Below, piece after piece: positions 1 through 7,400 of a DNA stretch of 14,320 nucleotides; the first letter of the stretch is position 1, and every line of letters begins with the position of its first letter. Origin of the DNA: Euryarchaeota archaeon UBA346 (GTDB lineage Archaea; Thermoplasmatota; E2; DHVEG-1); assembly GCA_002496355.1 (NCBI GenBank), contig DAJP01000021.1, positions 1-14,320 of the forward strand. Reading direction: 5' to 3'. A model generated the notes under the pieces. The model was not told where the DNA came from. It made no database searches and was given only the letters and a program-made list of their open reading frames with translations. Both the position numbers and the translations under genes were made by a program.

Positions 1-51
1 CATCTGCTTGTGGATATTAAATCTTATATAGAATTTTACTCCCCCAAATAA
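1..51 (+). CDS. Possible 3' end of an upstream gene (partial)
   Basis: Frame 1 is open from the window edge to a TAA at 49-51 and would encode 16 residues ending in IEFYSPK. A run of seven T's at 59-65, just after the stop, is what an archaeal oligo-T terminator would look like, which is the only support. An open frame this short is expected by chance nearly half the time, and a TATA-like stretch at 22-31 offers another reading of the region. No function can be proposed. Confidence 0.22.
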   Translation, partial: HLLVDIKSYIEFYSPK

Positions 52-101
52 ACTATTGTTTTTTTCTCCTCTGAGCTTCTCCTGGATGTTTTTTATCGAA
101 A

Positions 102-153
102 TTTATATATATATAGCAAGTATACTGTACACCATCCAAGTAATACCTGGAGG
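102..153 (+). promoter_or_regulatory. TATA box and Shine-Dalgarno site of the first exported protein
   Basis: A T/A alternating TATA element lies at about 102-115, which puts the expected transcription start near 135-142. A perfect GGAGG at 149-153 follows, 7 bases before ATG 161. Together they fix the start at 161 and argue against the TTG-initiated extension from 56, whose start codon lies upstream of this promoter. Confidence 0.65.
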
Positions 154-160
154 AAAAAAG

Positions 161-1564
161 ATGACCATGAATAATAGAAAAATGAATAATTATTCATTAA
201 TGCGCATCAGTACCGTTTTTGTAATAACCATTTCTCTAGTGACATCAGCGCTAGCCATCCCCTTTTTACCCCGAACAGGGGCAGAATCCCTCGCTCCGCC
301 GAATGTACCAAGCGATCCGAATCCAGCAAATGGTTCGACGAATATCTCGGTATATTCTGTGTTGAGTTGGAATTGCACTGACTCTGATAATGATACGGTG
401 TTTGATGTGTACTTCGGGATAAGTAGCCCACCTGATAAAGTTGAGACCGCTTTTCCAAATACGACCTACAACCCTGGGACGATGAAATACTCAACAAAAT
501 ATTTCTGGCAGATTATCGCTTTGGATGATAACGAGTCAACCAGTGGACCTATATGGGAGTTTTCCACGAAAGATAACACCGCACCAAACATGCCAGAAAA
601 TGAGATTCCTGTCAACGCTTCAATCAGCATTGCCGTTAGTACCCTTCTTTCATGGGATTGCAGTGACCCTGATGGTGATAACCTCACCTACGACGTATAT
701 TTTGGACTGGTAAGTAATCCATCGAAGCTCAAAAGTAACCAGACAGGAACGAGTTGTGATCCAAGCCTTGTTGGAGATCTTTTCGTAAATACGACCTATT
801 ATTGGAGAATCGTCGCCTGGGATTCTAGTAAAGCCTCAACCATTGGACCATTATGGCATTTCAAGACAACGACCGGAGAAGAAGAACCATTCAGCGTAAC
901 GATTGTAACACCCGCCCATGGAAAATTCTACTTCAATAATGCAGAAAGAATGACATTATCCGGTAATAATACGATTGTTTACGGGAGGATAACGATCGTC
1001 GCGAATGTTACTAACTCTGCAGAAATCGCTTATGTTCAATTCTGGGTAGATGATAAGATGATTGAAAATCTTTCATCACCACCTTGGAGTAAAGAATGGC
1101 GACCTGTCATCCAATTCAGTAGCGCTCTTTCATTGAAACGCACCATTACGGTCATCGCCTATGATGCAGAAGGGAATAACGCTTCTGCGAACATCACCAT
1201 CACAAAATGGAGATTCCATCCTCTCCCTTGGATCATCGCAGGGGCAGCGCTCGCGTCACGATTGGTGCTTCACACAACCGTGGTAGGAGTGTTCTACAAT
1301 GTTCAGGAGTCACGGTTCAGCGTCTCGTTTTATGCGCTCCGAGCCCACTACAAAACTGTTGGTCCTTTCCAGATGCGGAAAGGAAACATCCACTTCAAGC
1401 ATTGCACCGGTGGTATCCTGATCGGGCCAACGACACTGACCAAAGTAGGACTATTCCACAAGTTCGCTATCGGCTCCTTCACGTTCATTGGGAATGTGAA
1501 CGCTGATAAGATAGGATTTGGAGGTTCACTGCTCTCACGGATCCTTTCTCGTCGAGCAGGCTAA
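161..1564 (+). CDS. Exported FnIII/Ig-like multi-domain surface protein
   Basis: A 467-residue protein probably exported and displayed on the cell surface; no enzymatic domain is recognisable. A basic N-terminus (residues 5-15) is followed by a hydrophobic signal segment (about 16-32) ending near SALA. Two similar fibronectin-III-like domains follow at about 46-137 and 141-236. They share the framework P-x-NxS-x(5)-S-x-L-SW-x-C-x-D, then DVYFG, a TTY motif with a W, and a closing GP-(I/L)W-x-F. Residues 243-349 look like a bacterial-type Ig domain (VQFWVDD, VIAYDAEGN). The last 118 residues (350-467) form a separate Gly/Phe/His-rich domain I cannot name. Many N-x-S/T sequons would suit archaeal N-glycosylation. 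Start 161 is chosen from the GGAGG at 149-153 and the upstream TATA box. It is followed by a strong T-tract terminator, so it is likely monocistronic. The surface role is inferred from architecture only. Confidence 0.85.
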   Translation: MTMNNRKMNNYSLMRISTVFVITISLVTSALAIPFLPRTGAESLAPPNVPSDPNPANGSTNISVYSVLSWNCTDSDNDTVFDVYFGISSPPDKVETAFPNTTYNPGTMKYSTKYFWQIIALDDNESTSGPIWEFSTKDNTAPNMPENEIPVNASISIAVSTLLSWDCSDPDGDNLTYDVYFGLVSNPSKLKSNQTGTSCDPSLVGDLFVNTTYYWRIVAWDSSKASTIGPLWHFKTTTGEEEPFSVTIVTPAHGKFYFNNAERMTLSGNNTIVYGRITIVANVTNSAEIAYVQFWVDDKMIENLSSPPWSKEWRPVIQFSSALSLKRTITVIAYDAEGNNASANITITKWRFHPLPWIIAGAALASRLVLHTTVVGVFYNVQESRFSVSFYALRAHYKTVGPFQMRKGNIHFKHCTGGILIGPTTLTKVGLFHKFAIGSFTFIGNVNADKIGFGGSLLSRILSRRAG

Positions 1565-1584
1565 GAGTCCCCGATCTCTTGATT

Positions 1585-1619
1585 ACCAGCTTCTTGCTGG
1601 TCCCCATTTTTTTTTTTTT
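1585..1619 (+). terminator. Hairpin plus 13-T terminator
   Basis: ACCAGC (1585-1590) and GCTGGT (1596-1601) form a 6-bp stem with loop TTCTT, followed within 5 bases by thirteen T's (1607-1619). It ends the plus-strand transcript of the 161-1564 gene. The T-run alone would terminate archaeal transcription; the stem makes it unusually bacterial-looking. On the minus strand the tract is A's, so it does not serve the convergent gene at 1631-1888. Confidence 0.75.
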
Positions 1620-1630
1620 GTTACTAGTAG

Positions 1631-1888
1631 CTATTCGTTTAATATCTCGACCAATGGATTTCTAGCTACCTCAGATTCAACAGAATGATCGATGATCTCT
1701 AAATAAATAGGGTTTAATGATCCCGTGGTCTTTACTTTTATCTTCCCCATCGCTTCCAGTTTTTGTAACTTTTGCAAAGATTCGATGGTTTTATTGGTTT
1801 TATCAATGATCTCAGCAATCGTTGGTGTCTTTACGTTTATCTCATCGATGAATTTACTATGCCACCATATCACATATGTCTTCAGCAT
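1631..1888 (-). CDS. Small winged-helix-like protein, putative regulator
   Basis: An 85-residue protein. Residues 21-66 read like a winged helix: a TPTIAEIID helix, a turn, a second helix (KTIESLQKLQKLEAMGKI), then a short beta-wing ending in PIYLEIID. This pattern is seen in archaeal MarR/ArsR-like DNA-binding proteins, but the fold is inferred by eye and no family is assigned. The start is well supported: on the minus strand GGAGG (1895-1899) sits 6 bases before the ATG at 1888, and a TATA-like CTTATAAA lies at 1929-1936. It is divergent from the nitroreductase gene with about 120 bp between them, the usual layout for a regulator acting on its neighbour. It could instead be an unrelated small protein. 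Confidence 0.7.
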   Translation of the reverse strand: MLKTYVIWWHSKFIDEINVKTPTIAEIIDKTNKTIESLQKLQKLEAMGKIKVKTTGSLNPIYLEIIDHSVESEVARNPLVEILNE

Positions 1889-1894
1889 AGGTTT

Positions 1895-1936
1895 CCTCCG
1901 TACTTTCCCGGTTCATAACAATGTCTGGTTTATAAG
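1895..1936 (-). promoter_or_regulatory. Minus-strand TATA box and Shine-Dalgarno site
   Basis: Reading the minus strand, CTTATAAA (1936-1929) precedes GGAGG (1899-1895) by about 30 bases, and GGAGG precedes ATG 1888 by 6. This spacing gives a short leader just containing the ribosome binding site. It lies back to back with the nitroreductase promoter. Confidence 0.55.
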
Positions 1937-1960
1937 AACATTCCTCTTGACAGAAAACAC

Positions 1961-2004
1961 CTTTTATAACACCATCTTATTATCCTCTCAAAACCCTTGA
2001 GGTG
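1961..2004 (+). promoter_or_regulatory. TATA box and Shine-Dalgarno site of the nitroreductase gene
   Basis: CTTTTATAA at 1961-1969 is a good archaeal TATA box, predicting a transcript start near 1988-1995. GAGGTG at 1999-2004 is the ribosome binding site. It is only 2 bases from ATG 2007 but 5 from ATG 2010, which favours 2010 as the start. Confidence 0.6.
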
Positions 2005-2009
2005 CAATG

Positions 2010-2552
2010 ATGGAGTTTATCGATGTCATTAGATCCCGGATGAGTGTTCGTGAATATAGTGATAAAACTGTTGAAAATGAAAAGATTTCCTATGTGTTGG
2101 AATGCGCCCGACTAGCTCCATCTTCGGTTAATAAACAATGTTGGCGTTTTATAGTGATTCACGATAAAGAAACAATCGGCCAGATAGCAAAAACATCTAT
2201 GATCAACCGGTGGCTCAAAACAGCACCTGTTCTCATTATCGCATGTGCGGATCCTACCGAGAGCGTCATCAACAATTCTATTGAATATTATTCGGTGGAT
2301 GTCTCGATAGCATTTGAGCATGTCATCCTTGCAGCTACAGATGTTGGATTAGGTACCTGTTGGATTGCTGGGTTTAATGAAGAGAAACTAAAAGAGATGC
2401 TTGAAGTCCCGAAACGAATACGCATAGTTGCACTCACCCCCCTGGGATATCCCATCGGAAAGAAAGGGATAACCGAACAAATCACAAAAACATTACTTAA
2501 GGCAACGAAAAGAAAAACCCTTGATGAAATTGTACATTATGAGCATTGGTAG
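2010..2552 (+). CDS. Nitroreductase-family FMN oxidoreductase
   Basis: A 180-residue cytosolic flavoprotein of the nitroreductase family, members of which use FMN and NAD(P)H to reduce nitro compounds, quinones or other substrates; the substrate here cannot be read from sequence. Family marks are the N-terminal RSRxSxREY (residues 8-16), which binds the FMN phosphate, APSSxNxQ (36-43), the GLGTCWIAGF block (113-122) and the late GYP (146-148). Length is normal for the short single-domain branch. ATG 2010 is preferred over the ATG immediately before it (2007) from Shine-Dalgarno spacing, and because family members usually begin M-E-F/L-x-D/E-x-I. The gene is divergent from a small winged-helix-like gene that may regulate it. 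The downstream transporter has its own promoter, so an operon is not indicated. Confidence 0.93.
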   Translation: MEFIDVIRSRMSVREYSDKTVENEKISYVLECARLAPSSVNKQCWRFIVIHDKETIGQIAKTSMINRWLKTAPVLIIACADPTESVINNSIEYYSVDVSIAFEHVILAATDVGLGTCWIAGFNEEKLKEMLEVPKRIRIVALTPLGYPIGKKGITEQITKTLLKATKRKTLDEIVHYEHW

Positions 2553-2562
2553 TTCTCCATGC

Positions 2563-2570
2563 TTTTAAAT
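2563..2570 (+). promoter_or_regulatory. TATA-like box of a near-leaderless gene
   Basis: TTTTAAAT at 2563-2570 lies about 30 bases before ATG 2599, which would start transcription at or within a few bases of the start codon. No Shine-Dalgarno sequence is present between them. This fits a leaderless or near-leaderless mRNA for the EamA transporter. Confidence 0.45.
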
Positions 2571-2598
2571 AACAGATTTTGTTTGTCCCAGCGTATCC

Positions 2599-3528
2599 AT
2601 GATATCCTCTCAAGAGAAACAACTTCCTTACGCAAAAAAATATTTTTATGTTATCATCCTTCTTCCTATTGTTTTCTGGGCGTTCGCGTTTCCTTTTATA
2701 AAAATCGGTTTGAGGGAACTCAGTCCGATAAACCTGACGATCCTGCGTCTTTTTCTGACCTGCGGGGTCTTTTTGATGTTCCTATGTGTGTTCCCTAAGA
2801 AATTCTCCCCGATTCAAAAAAAGGACATTCTGCCGTTATTTTTGCTCGGGTTCTTCGGACTAGTAGTGTATCATCTGGGGTTAAACTATGGTGAGATGTA
2901 CATCTCCCCTTCAGTCGCTAGTCTCATCATCGCAACGATTCCTGTATTTACCGTGATTTTCGCCACCCTTTTATTAAAGGAGAAAATGACAAAGAAAATC
3001 GCAGTAGGTGTCCCTTTATCGCTTTCTGGTGTCGTGATTATCTCTTTGACCGGCACGTCAGGAAATCCGTTCGAGGTTACCTATCTTTTTGCGGCGCTCG
3101 CGGTGTTAATTTCTGCGTTTGTCGGTGCAGGATATACCATCGCAGGTAAAAGACTCTTGCAACGATATTCTGCTCTTTCGCTCACGGTCTATGCGTTTCT
3201 GTTCGGAAGTCTTGGCCTGATCCCGTTTCTTTCCTCATCGTTGATAACTGAGGTGGGTGCGTTATCATCGGCTGGATGGGGGGCGGTTCTGTTCCTGGCG
3301 CTTTTCCCAACGGTGATCGGGTATATCCTCTGGTATGTCGCTTTAGAGATTAAGACCGCTTCAGAGATCAGCGTCTTTTTGTATTTCATCCCGGTTCTAT
3401 CTACGATTATCAGTTATTTTCTATTCCAGGATTCAATCACCTGGTTGTTTCTCCTCGGTGGGCTCTTAGTTATTAGTGGTCTTATCATTGTGAATATGCA
3501 AAAGTCCATTTCTTGGAAGACACGATAG
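2599..3528 (+). CDS. EamA/DMT-family membrane transporter
   Basis: A 309-residue inner-membrane protein of the drug/metabolite transporter superfamily, whose members export or import small metabolites such as amino acids or sugars; the substrate is unknown. Ten hydrophobic helices are visible at about 16-37, 46-66, 77-95, 103-126, 132-151, 162-183, 193-213, 226-247, 256-276 and 282-300. They are arranged as two five-helix EamA repeats. Each repeat has the family's terminal helix pair: PVFTVIFATLLLKEKM then GVVIISLTG in the first half, and PVLSTIISYFLFQDS then GLIIVN in the second. Length is typical. The Lys/Arg-rich tail after the last helix suggests a cytosolic C-terminus. The start lacks a Shine-Dalgarno sequence; the TATA-like box upstream suggests a near-leaderless transcript. 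It is separated from both neighbours by about 50 bp. Confidence 0.93.
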   Translation: MISSQEKQLPYAKKYFYVIILLPIVFWAFAFPFIKIGLRELSPINLTILRLFLTCGVFLMFLCVFPKKFSPIQKKDILPLFLLGFFGLVVYHLGLNYGEMYISPSVASLIIATIPVFTVIFATLLLKEKMTKKIAVGVPLSLSGVVIISLTGTSGNPFEVTYLFAALAVLISAFVGAGYTIAGKRLLQRYSALSLTVYAFLFGSLGLIPFLSSSLITEVGALSSAGWGAVLFLALFPTVIGYILWYVALEIKTASEISVFLYFIPVLSTIISYFLFQDSITWLFLLGGLLVISGLIIVNMQKSISWKTR

Positions 3529-3550
3529 AGTAAACAAACGTATCAGATGT

Positions 3551-3559
3551 CTTATTAAC
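3551..3559 (+). promoter_or_regulatory. TATA-like element before the ABC ATPase gene
   Basis: CTTATTAAC at 3551-3559 lies about 30 bases before ATG 3587, and the intervening sequence is pyrimidine-rich with no Shine-Dalgarno site. This again suggests a leaderless transcript. Co-transcription with the transporter upstream (58-bp gap) is the alternative. The match to a TATA box is weak. Confidence 0.3.
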
Positions 3560-3586
3560 CCCTTTTTCTTTCTCAGAGCCTGTCGA

Positions 3587-4285
3587 ATGATTTCAGTTCA
3601 GAACCTCACTAAAAGGTATGGGAAAATCACTGCGCTTAATAACGTGTCGTTGCAGTTCGATGATGTGAAAGTCATTGCTATCATGGGGGAGAACGGTGCT
3701 GGGAAAAGTACACTACTCAAGATCATCGCAGGGATCTTACCCTACGATACCGGGGCTGTGATAGTCGATTCATATTCTATTGTGACACAATCGCTTCTTG
3801 CGCGTCAACGGCTCGGATATCTGCCTGAGATGCCTGAGCTTTATGATCGGATAACGGGCAGGGAGTTTCTGTTTTACATCGCATCCTTACGAAAACTGAA
3901 AGACGCTGAACAGATCATCACTGGTCTTTCTCAGATGATTGGTATTGATTCTTCGTTGGATTATGAGCTTGGGGGGTATTCAAAGGGGATGAAACAGAAG
4001 ATCTCCTTACTTTCTGCAATCATGCACCAGCCACAAAACCTTCTTCTTGATGAACCGGTGTACGGGTTGGATCCACTCGCCTCACGAACAATACAGGATT
4101 TTATTAAAAAACGGAGGGGGACTACCGTTCTTGCGACACATTCGACCCAACTTGTCGAGCATGTTGCTGACTCGGTGTATTTCTTGATGAACGGCAACGT
4201 CGTTTTCTATGACACGGTCAGTAATCTCATGAAACAGCATGGAACAATAGAAAATGCGTATTTTCATTATAAAGATAAAAAATAG
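3587..4285 (+). CDS. ABC transporter ATP-binding protein (CcmA/ABC-2-like), orphan
   Basis: A 232-residue cytosolic ATPase that would power an ABC transporter. All nucleotide-binding elements are intact: Walker A GENGAGKST (residues 34-42), the GYLPE segment at the Q-loop position (about 83-87), a signature SKGMKQK (132-138) in place of the canonical LSGGQ, Walker B LLLDEP (152-157) with D-loop GLD (160-162), and the H-loop histidine H185. The YSKGMKQ signature and GYLPE segment are typical of ATPases paired with ABC-2-type permeases (CcmA/NosF-like groups). No ABC-2 permease gene lies beside it: the gene before is a DMT transporter and the gene after is an exported protein. The partner must be encoded elsewhere, or the protein has another role. 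The substrate is unknown. Confidence 0.92.
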   Translation: MISVQNLTKRYGKITALNNVSLQFDDVKVIAIMGENGAGKSTLLKIIAGILPYDTGAVIVDSYSIVTQSLLARQRLGYLPEMPELYDRITGREFLFYIASLRKLKDAEQIITGLSQMIGIDSSLDYELGGYSKGMKQKISLLSAIMHQPQNLLLDEPVYGLDPLASRTIQDFIKKRRGTTVLATHSTQLVEHVADSVYFLMNGNVVFYDTVSNLMKQHGTIENAYFHYKDKK

Positions 4286-4290
4286 TCTCA

Positions 4291-4306
4291 CAGAAAAATT
4301 TTTTCT
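4291..4306 (+). terminator. Weak AT-rich hairpin/T-tract after the ABC gene
   Basis: AGAAAAA and TTTTTTCT form an AT-only inverted repeat at about 4292-4306, which includes a six-T run, just after the stop at 4283-4285. It is suitably placed for oligo-T termination, but such sequences arise easily in AT-rich DNA. Confidence 0.35.
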
Positions 4307-4392
4307 AAATATTCGATAACATTCAAAAAATCTGTAAGAGTAACCCAGAAATCTTTTTTCTTAACATTTGTTACAATTAGAAGCAATATGTT

Positions 4393-4430
4393 TTTTATAT
4401 ATGATATGAGATAACAATGGTAACGGAGGA
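4393..4430 (+). promoter_or_regulatory. TATA box and strong Shine-Dalgarno site of the C39-like peptidase gene
   Basis: TTTTATATA at 4393-4401 predicts a transcript start near 4422. GGAGGA at 4425-4430 follows at once, 7 bases (counted from GGAGG) before ATG 4437. That spacing selects ATG 4437 over the in-frame TTG at 4431, which directly abuts the Shine-Dalgarno sequence. The 145-bp gap (4286-4430) holds nothing else I can identify. Confidence 0.65.
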
Positions 4431-4436
4431 TTGTTT

Positions 4437-7400
4437 ATGAGAAACAAAATTATTTGTATCGTAGTTTTTATGCTGTTGTTACTCTCAAGTACCGCTGCTG
4501 TTGTCGGATGGAATTTAAAACAAGACCAAAAACAAAATGATATCAATAAACCACTTGAGCGAGAGTATGGTGAGTATGGTGATGCTCCTGAAGGGACGAA
4601 TCATATCGCGTACCCAGCGACCGGTGTCATGGGTGCGTTTCCTACTTGTATGGGTTGTGGCCCAGCAGGGTGGATACAACATACTAACTTTGGAGCCTGG
4701 TTTGGTCCAGGATTTGATTTTGAGATGGAGGGAAATGCAGGATGGTGTCCTGGAGGATTCCCGTTATATGATCAAGATGAAGGGTTTCAAGATGGCGACG
4801 CGGGGCTTCTCATGCCGCAGCCTTTTACAATAGATGCTACAATGAATGTTGTCCCGGTTGCAGGATGGGCTGGCACTGGTCTTGGGAATCCTGGTCAAAT
4901 AGCTGTATGGGGAGCAAATGTAGATATTTGGGTGCATAACACCATGCCAGGACACCCTGAGTATTTTCCCGCCTATGTCAATGTCTTAATGGATTGGAAT
5001 CAAAATGGTGCATGGGGTGATCCTGGGGAACATGTCCTAGTTGATTTCGTCATCCCCCCACTCTTCATTGGTCCTCTCTCTGTACTCGTTCCACCCAATT
5101 TTGTCATCGGACCAAACTCAGGGTACGTCTGGAGTCGATTTTCAATTACTGAATACCCTGTAGGTCTCAATTGGTTCGGTGAGGGCTTTTTCGAAGATGG
5201 TGAAACAGAAGATTATCTCCTCCTTGTCAACCAAACCACTGAAACCGGCTGGTACTATAAACCAGCGTACGCGAATTATGCTCCTCAGGGGATGCCTGAT
5301 TTTAATCAAACACAAGATACATGGAAGAGTATTGTTGATGGTGGGAACGGGATAGCGAACACTGCTGCTATCGCAGATGATATCCAGGTTGTTCCAGTGG
5401 GTGGTGCAGTCAGTCCCGGGGCAGTGGTTGTTGCACCAGGACCAAACTGTGCACTCAACACGAACCCTGCAGGAGATGATGTCTCAAAATGGGCATTCTG
5501 TGGACCAGTGGCTGTCGCAAATTGTTTTTGGTGGTTCGACTCGAAGTTTGATGACCCGACAGGGTATCCCGGTGATGGTGTCGATGGATATGCTCTTGTC
5601 CAAAAATACGGCGTCAGCGATGATCATCTAAAAACGAACGTACCTCCCTTGATACAGGACCTTGCAATAAAGATGAATACCACGACCAAAGGAACAACGA
5701 ATATTACTGATATGAAAAACGCAATCCAAACTTGGCTCATCAACAAAGGGCTTTCACCAGTATTCACCGTCAATAAATATAATGCACCAAACTTTTCATT
5801 TATTGAAGACGAAATTGAACGTTGTCAAGATGTGATTCTGTTGCTTGGATTCTATAATGACACGTCAAAACTTGTTGATCAACAACAAATGTTGTTCTCG
5901 ACAAATGATAATCTACAACCTCAGAATTGGTGGGATTACCAAAGTTTCATCCCCAGCGTCAATAAACTTGATGCAATCAATATCACTCTTGTTAGCAACG
6001 GACCACCATGTGATGTACAAATTAATGTGTACAATGCAATCGGTGGGCAAGCGATTGGAACTGCGATTATGAATCCTGGAGCACTTGCGGCTCCTACCTG
6101 GGTACAATTCCATTTTCCCTCAACGATCCCCCTAAACATTGGTAGTACCTATTATTTCGATGTCCGGGAGGTTCCGGGTCCTGATATAAATCATTACGAA
6201 TGGTTTTATTTCTCTGGTTATAACAATTATCCCCCTGGTCAAGGTTGGATGAACGGATTGTTGTTTAATTATGATTGGGCGTTCCGAACAGAGTATTATC
6301 CCGAAACATCCCGCTTGAAGGGACATTTTGTAACCTGTGCTGGAGTGAACTCGAATCTATCAAAAATCGCAATCAGCGATCCTGAGCAAAACATCCAAAA
6401 CCCAAATGGGAACCATAATGATGCAGCAAACGTCTCCCATGATATCTATACCATTGGATATGGTTCTCCTCTCCCCTCGCTTCCGTACCAATGGTGGTTG
6501 CAGAACTATTCATCGGTCTATGATTATACGATTGTTGAGCAGGTGGTCATCGTCTGTCCACGAGTCTATAACTATCCACCAACATTTGGTACACCAACGC
6601 CAGCAAACGGTTCGACTAATAACCCACGGAGTTTCACCTGGAGCATCCCGATCAATGACCCTGAAGGCAACCTGTTCTCCTGGACGATCCAATGCAGCAA
6701 CGGACAAACAAACAGCGCCACAGGCGCTATTAATGGGACAAAATCTCTCGGCCTTTCCAACCTAGCATATGCTACAACCTACAAGGTCTGGGTAAATGCA
6801 ACAGACCCAACCCCTGGAAGTGGGATCTACACAAGAAAATGGTACACATTCACCACAAAAACAAGCCTTCCGCCGGTTTTTGGGGTGCCATCACCAACAA
6901 ATGGATCAATCAACAATCCACTTAGCTTATCTTGGAGCATCCCGATCAACGACCCTGAAGGTGATACGTTTTCCTGGACGATCCAATGCAACAATGGACA
7001 ATCCAATAGCGGCACTGGTGCGACGAATGGGACCAAATCTCTGAGCCTTTCAGGTCTTGTGTATTCAACAATCTACAGGATCTGGGTGAACGCGACCGAT
7101 CCAAGCGGCAGTGGCGTGTACACCAGAAGTTGGTATACCTTCTCTACGATGATCAATCTTCCCCCAGTGTTCGGAACACCAACACCAACAAACGGCTCAA
7201 CCAATAATCCACTCAGTCTCTCCTGGAGCATCCCTATCAACGACCCAGAAGGAAATTCCTTTAGTTGGTCTATTCAATGCAGCAACGGACAATCCAATAG
7301 CGGGACTGGTGCGACGAACGGAACAAAAACAGTAGCTCTTTCCGGTCTTGCATATGCGACAACATATAAGATATGGGTGAATGCGACCGATCCAACAGGG

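Noticed and set aside
56..160. 35-residue N-terminal extension of the first surface protein from a TTG codon at 56
   Set aside because: The extension lies upstream of the TATA box at 102-115 and has no ribosome binding site. ATG 161 has a perfect GGAGG and a signal peptide immediately after.
1207..1506. 99-codon open frame on the plus strand inside the first surface protein
   Set aside because: It is out of frame with a supported gene, Arg/Pro-rich, and has no ribosome binding site.
161..1564. S-layer protein assignment for the first surface protein
   Set aside because: The domain style would allow it, but no S-layer homology motif is visible and the length is modest, so a generic surface-protein call is safer.
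4431..4436. TTG start at 4431 for the C39-like peptidase gene
   Set aside because: It directly abuts the Shine-Dalgarno sequence (4425-4430), leaving no spacer, while ATG 4437 has correct spacing.
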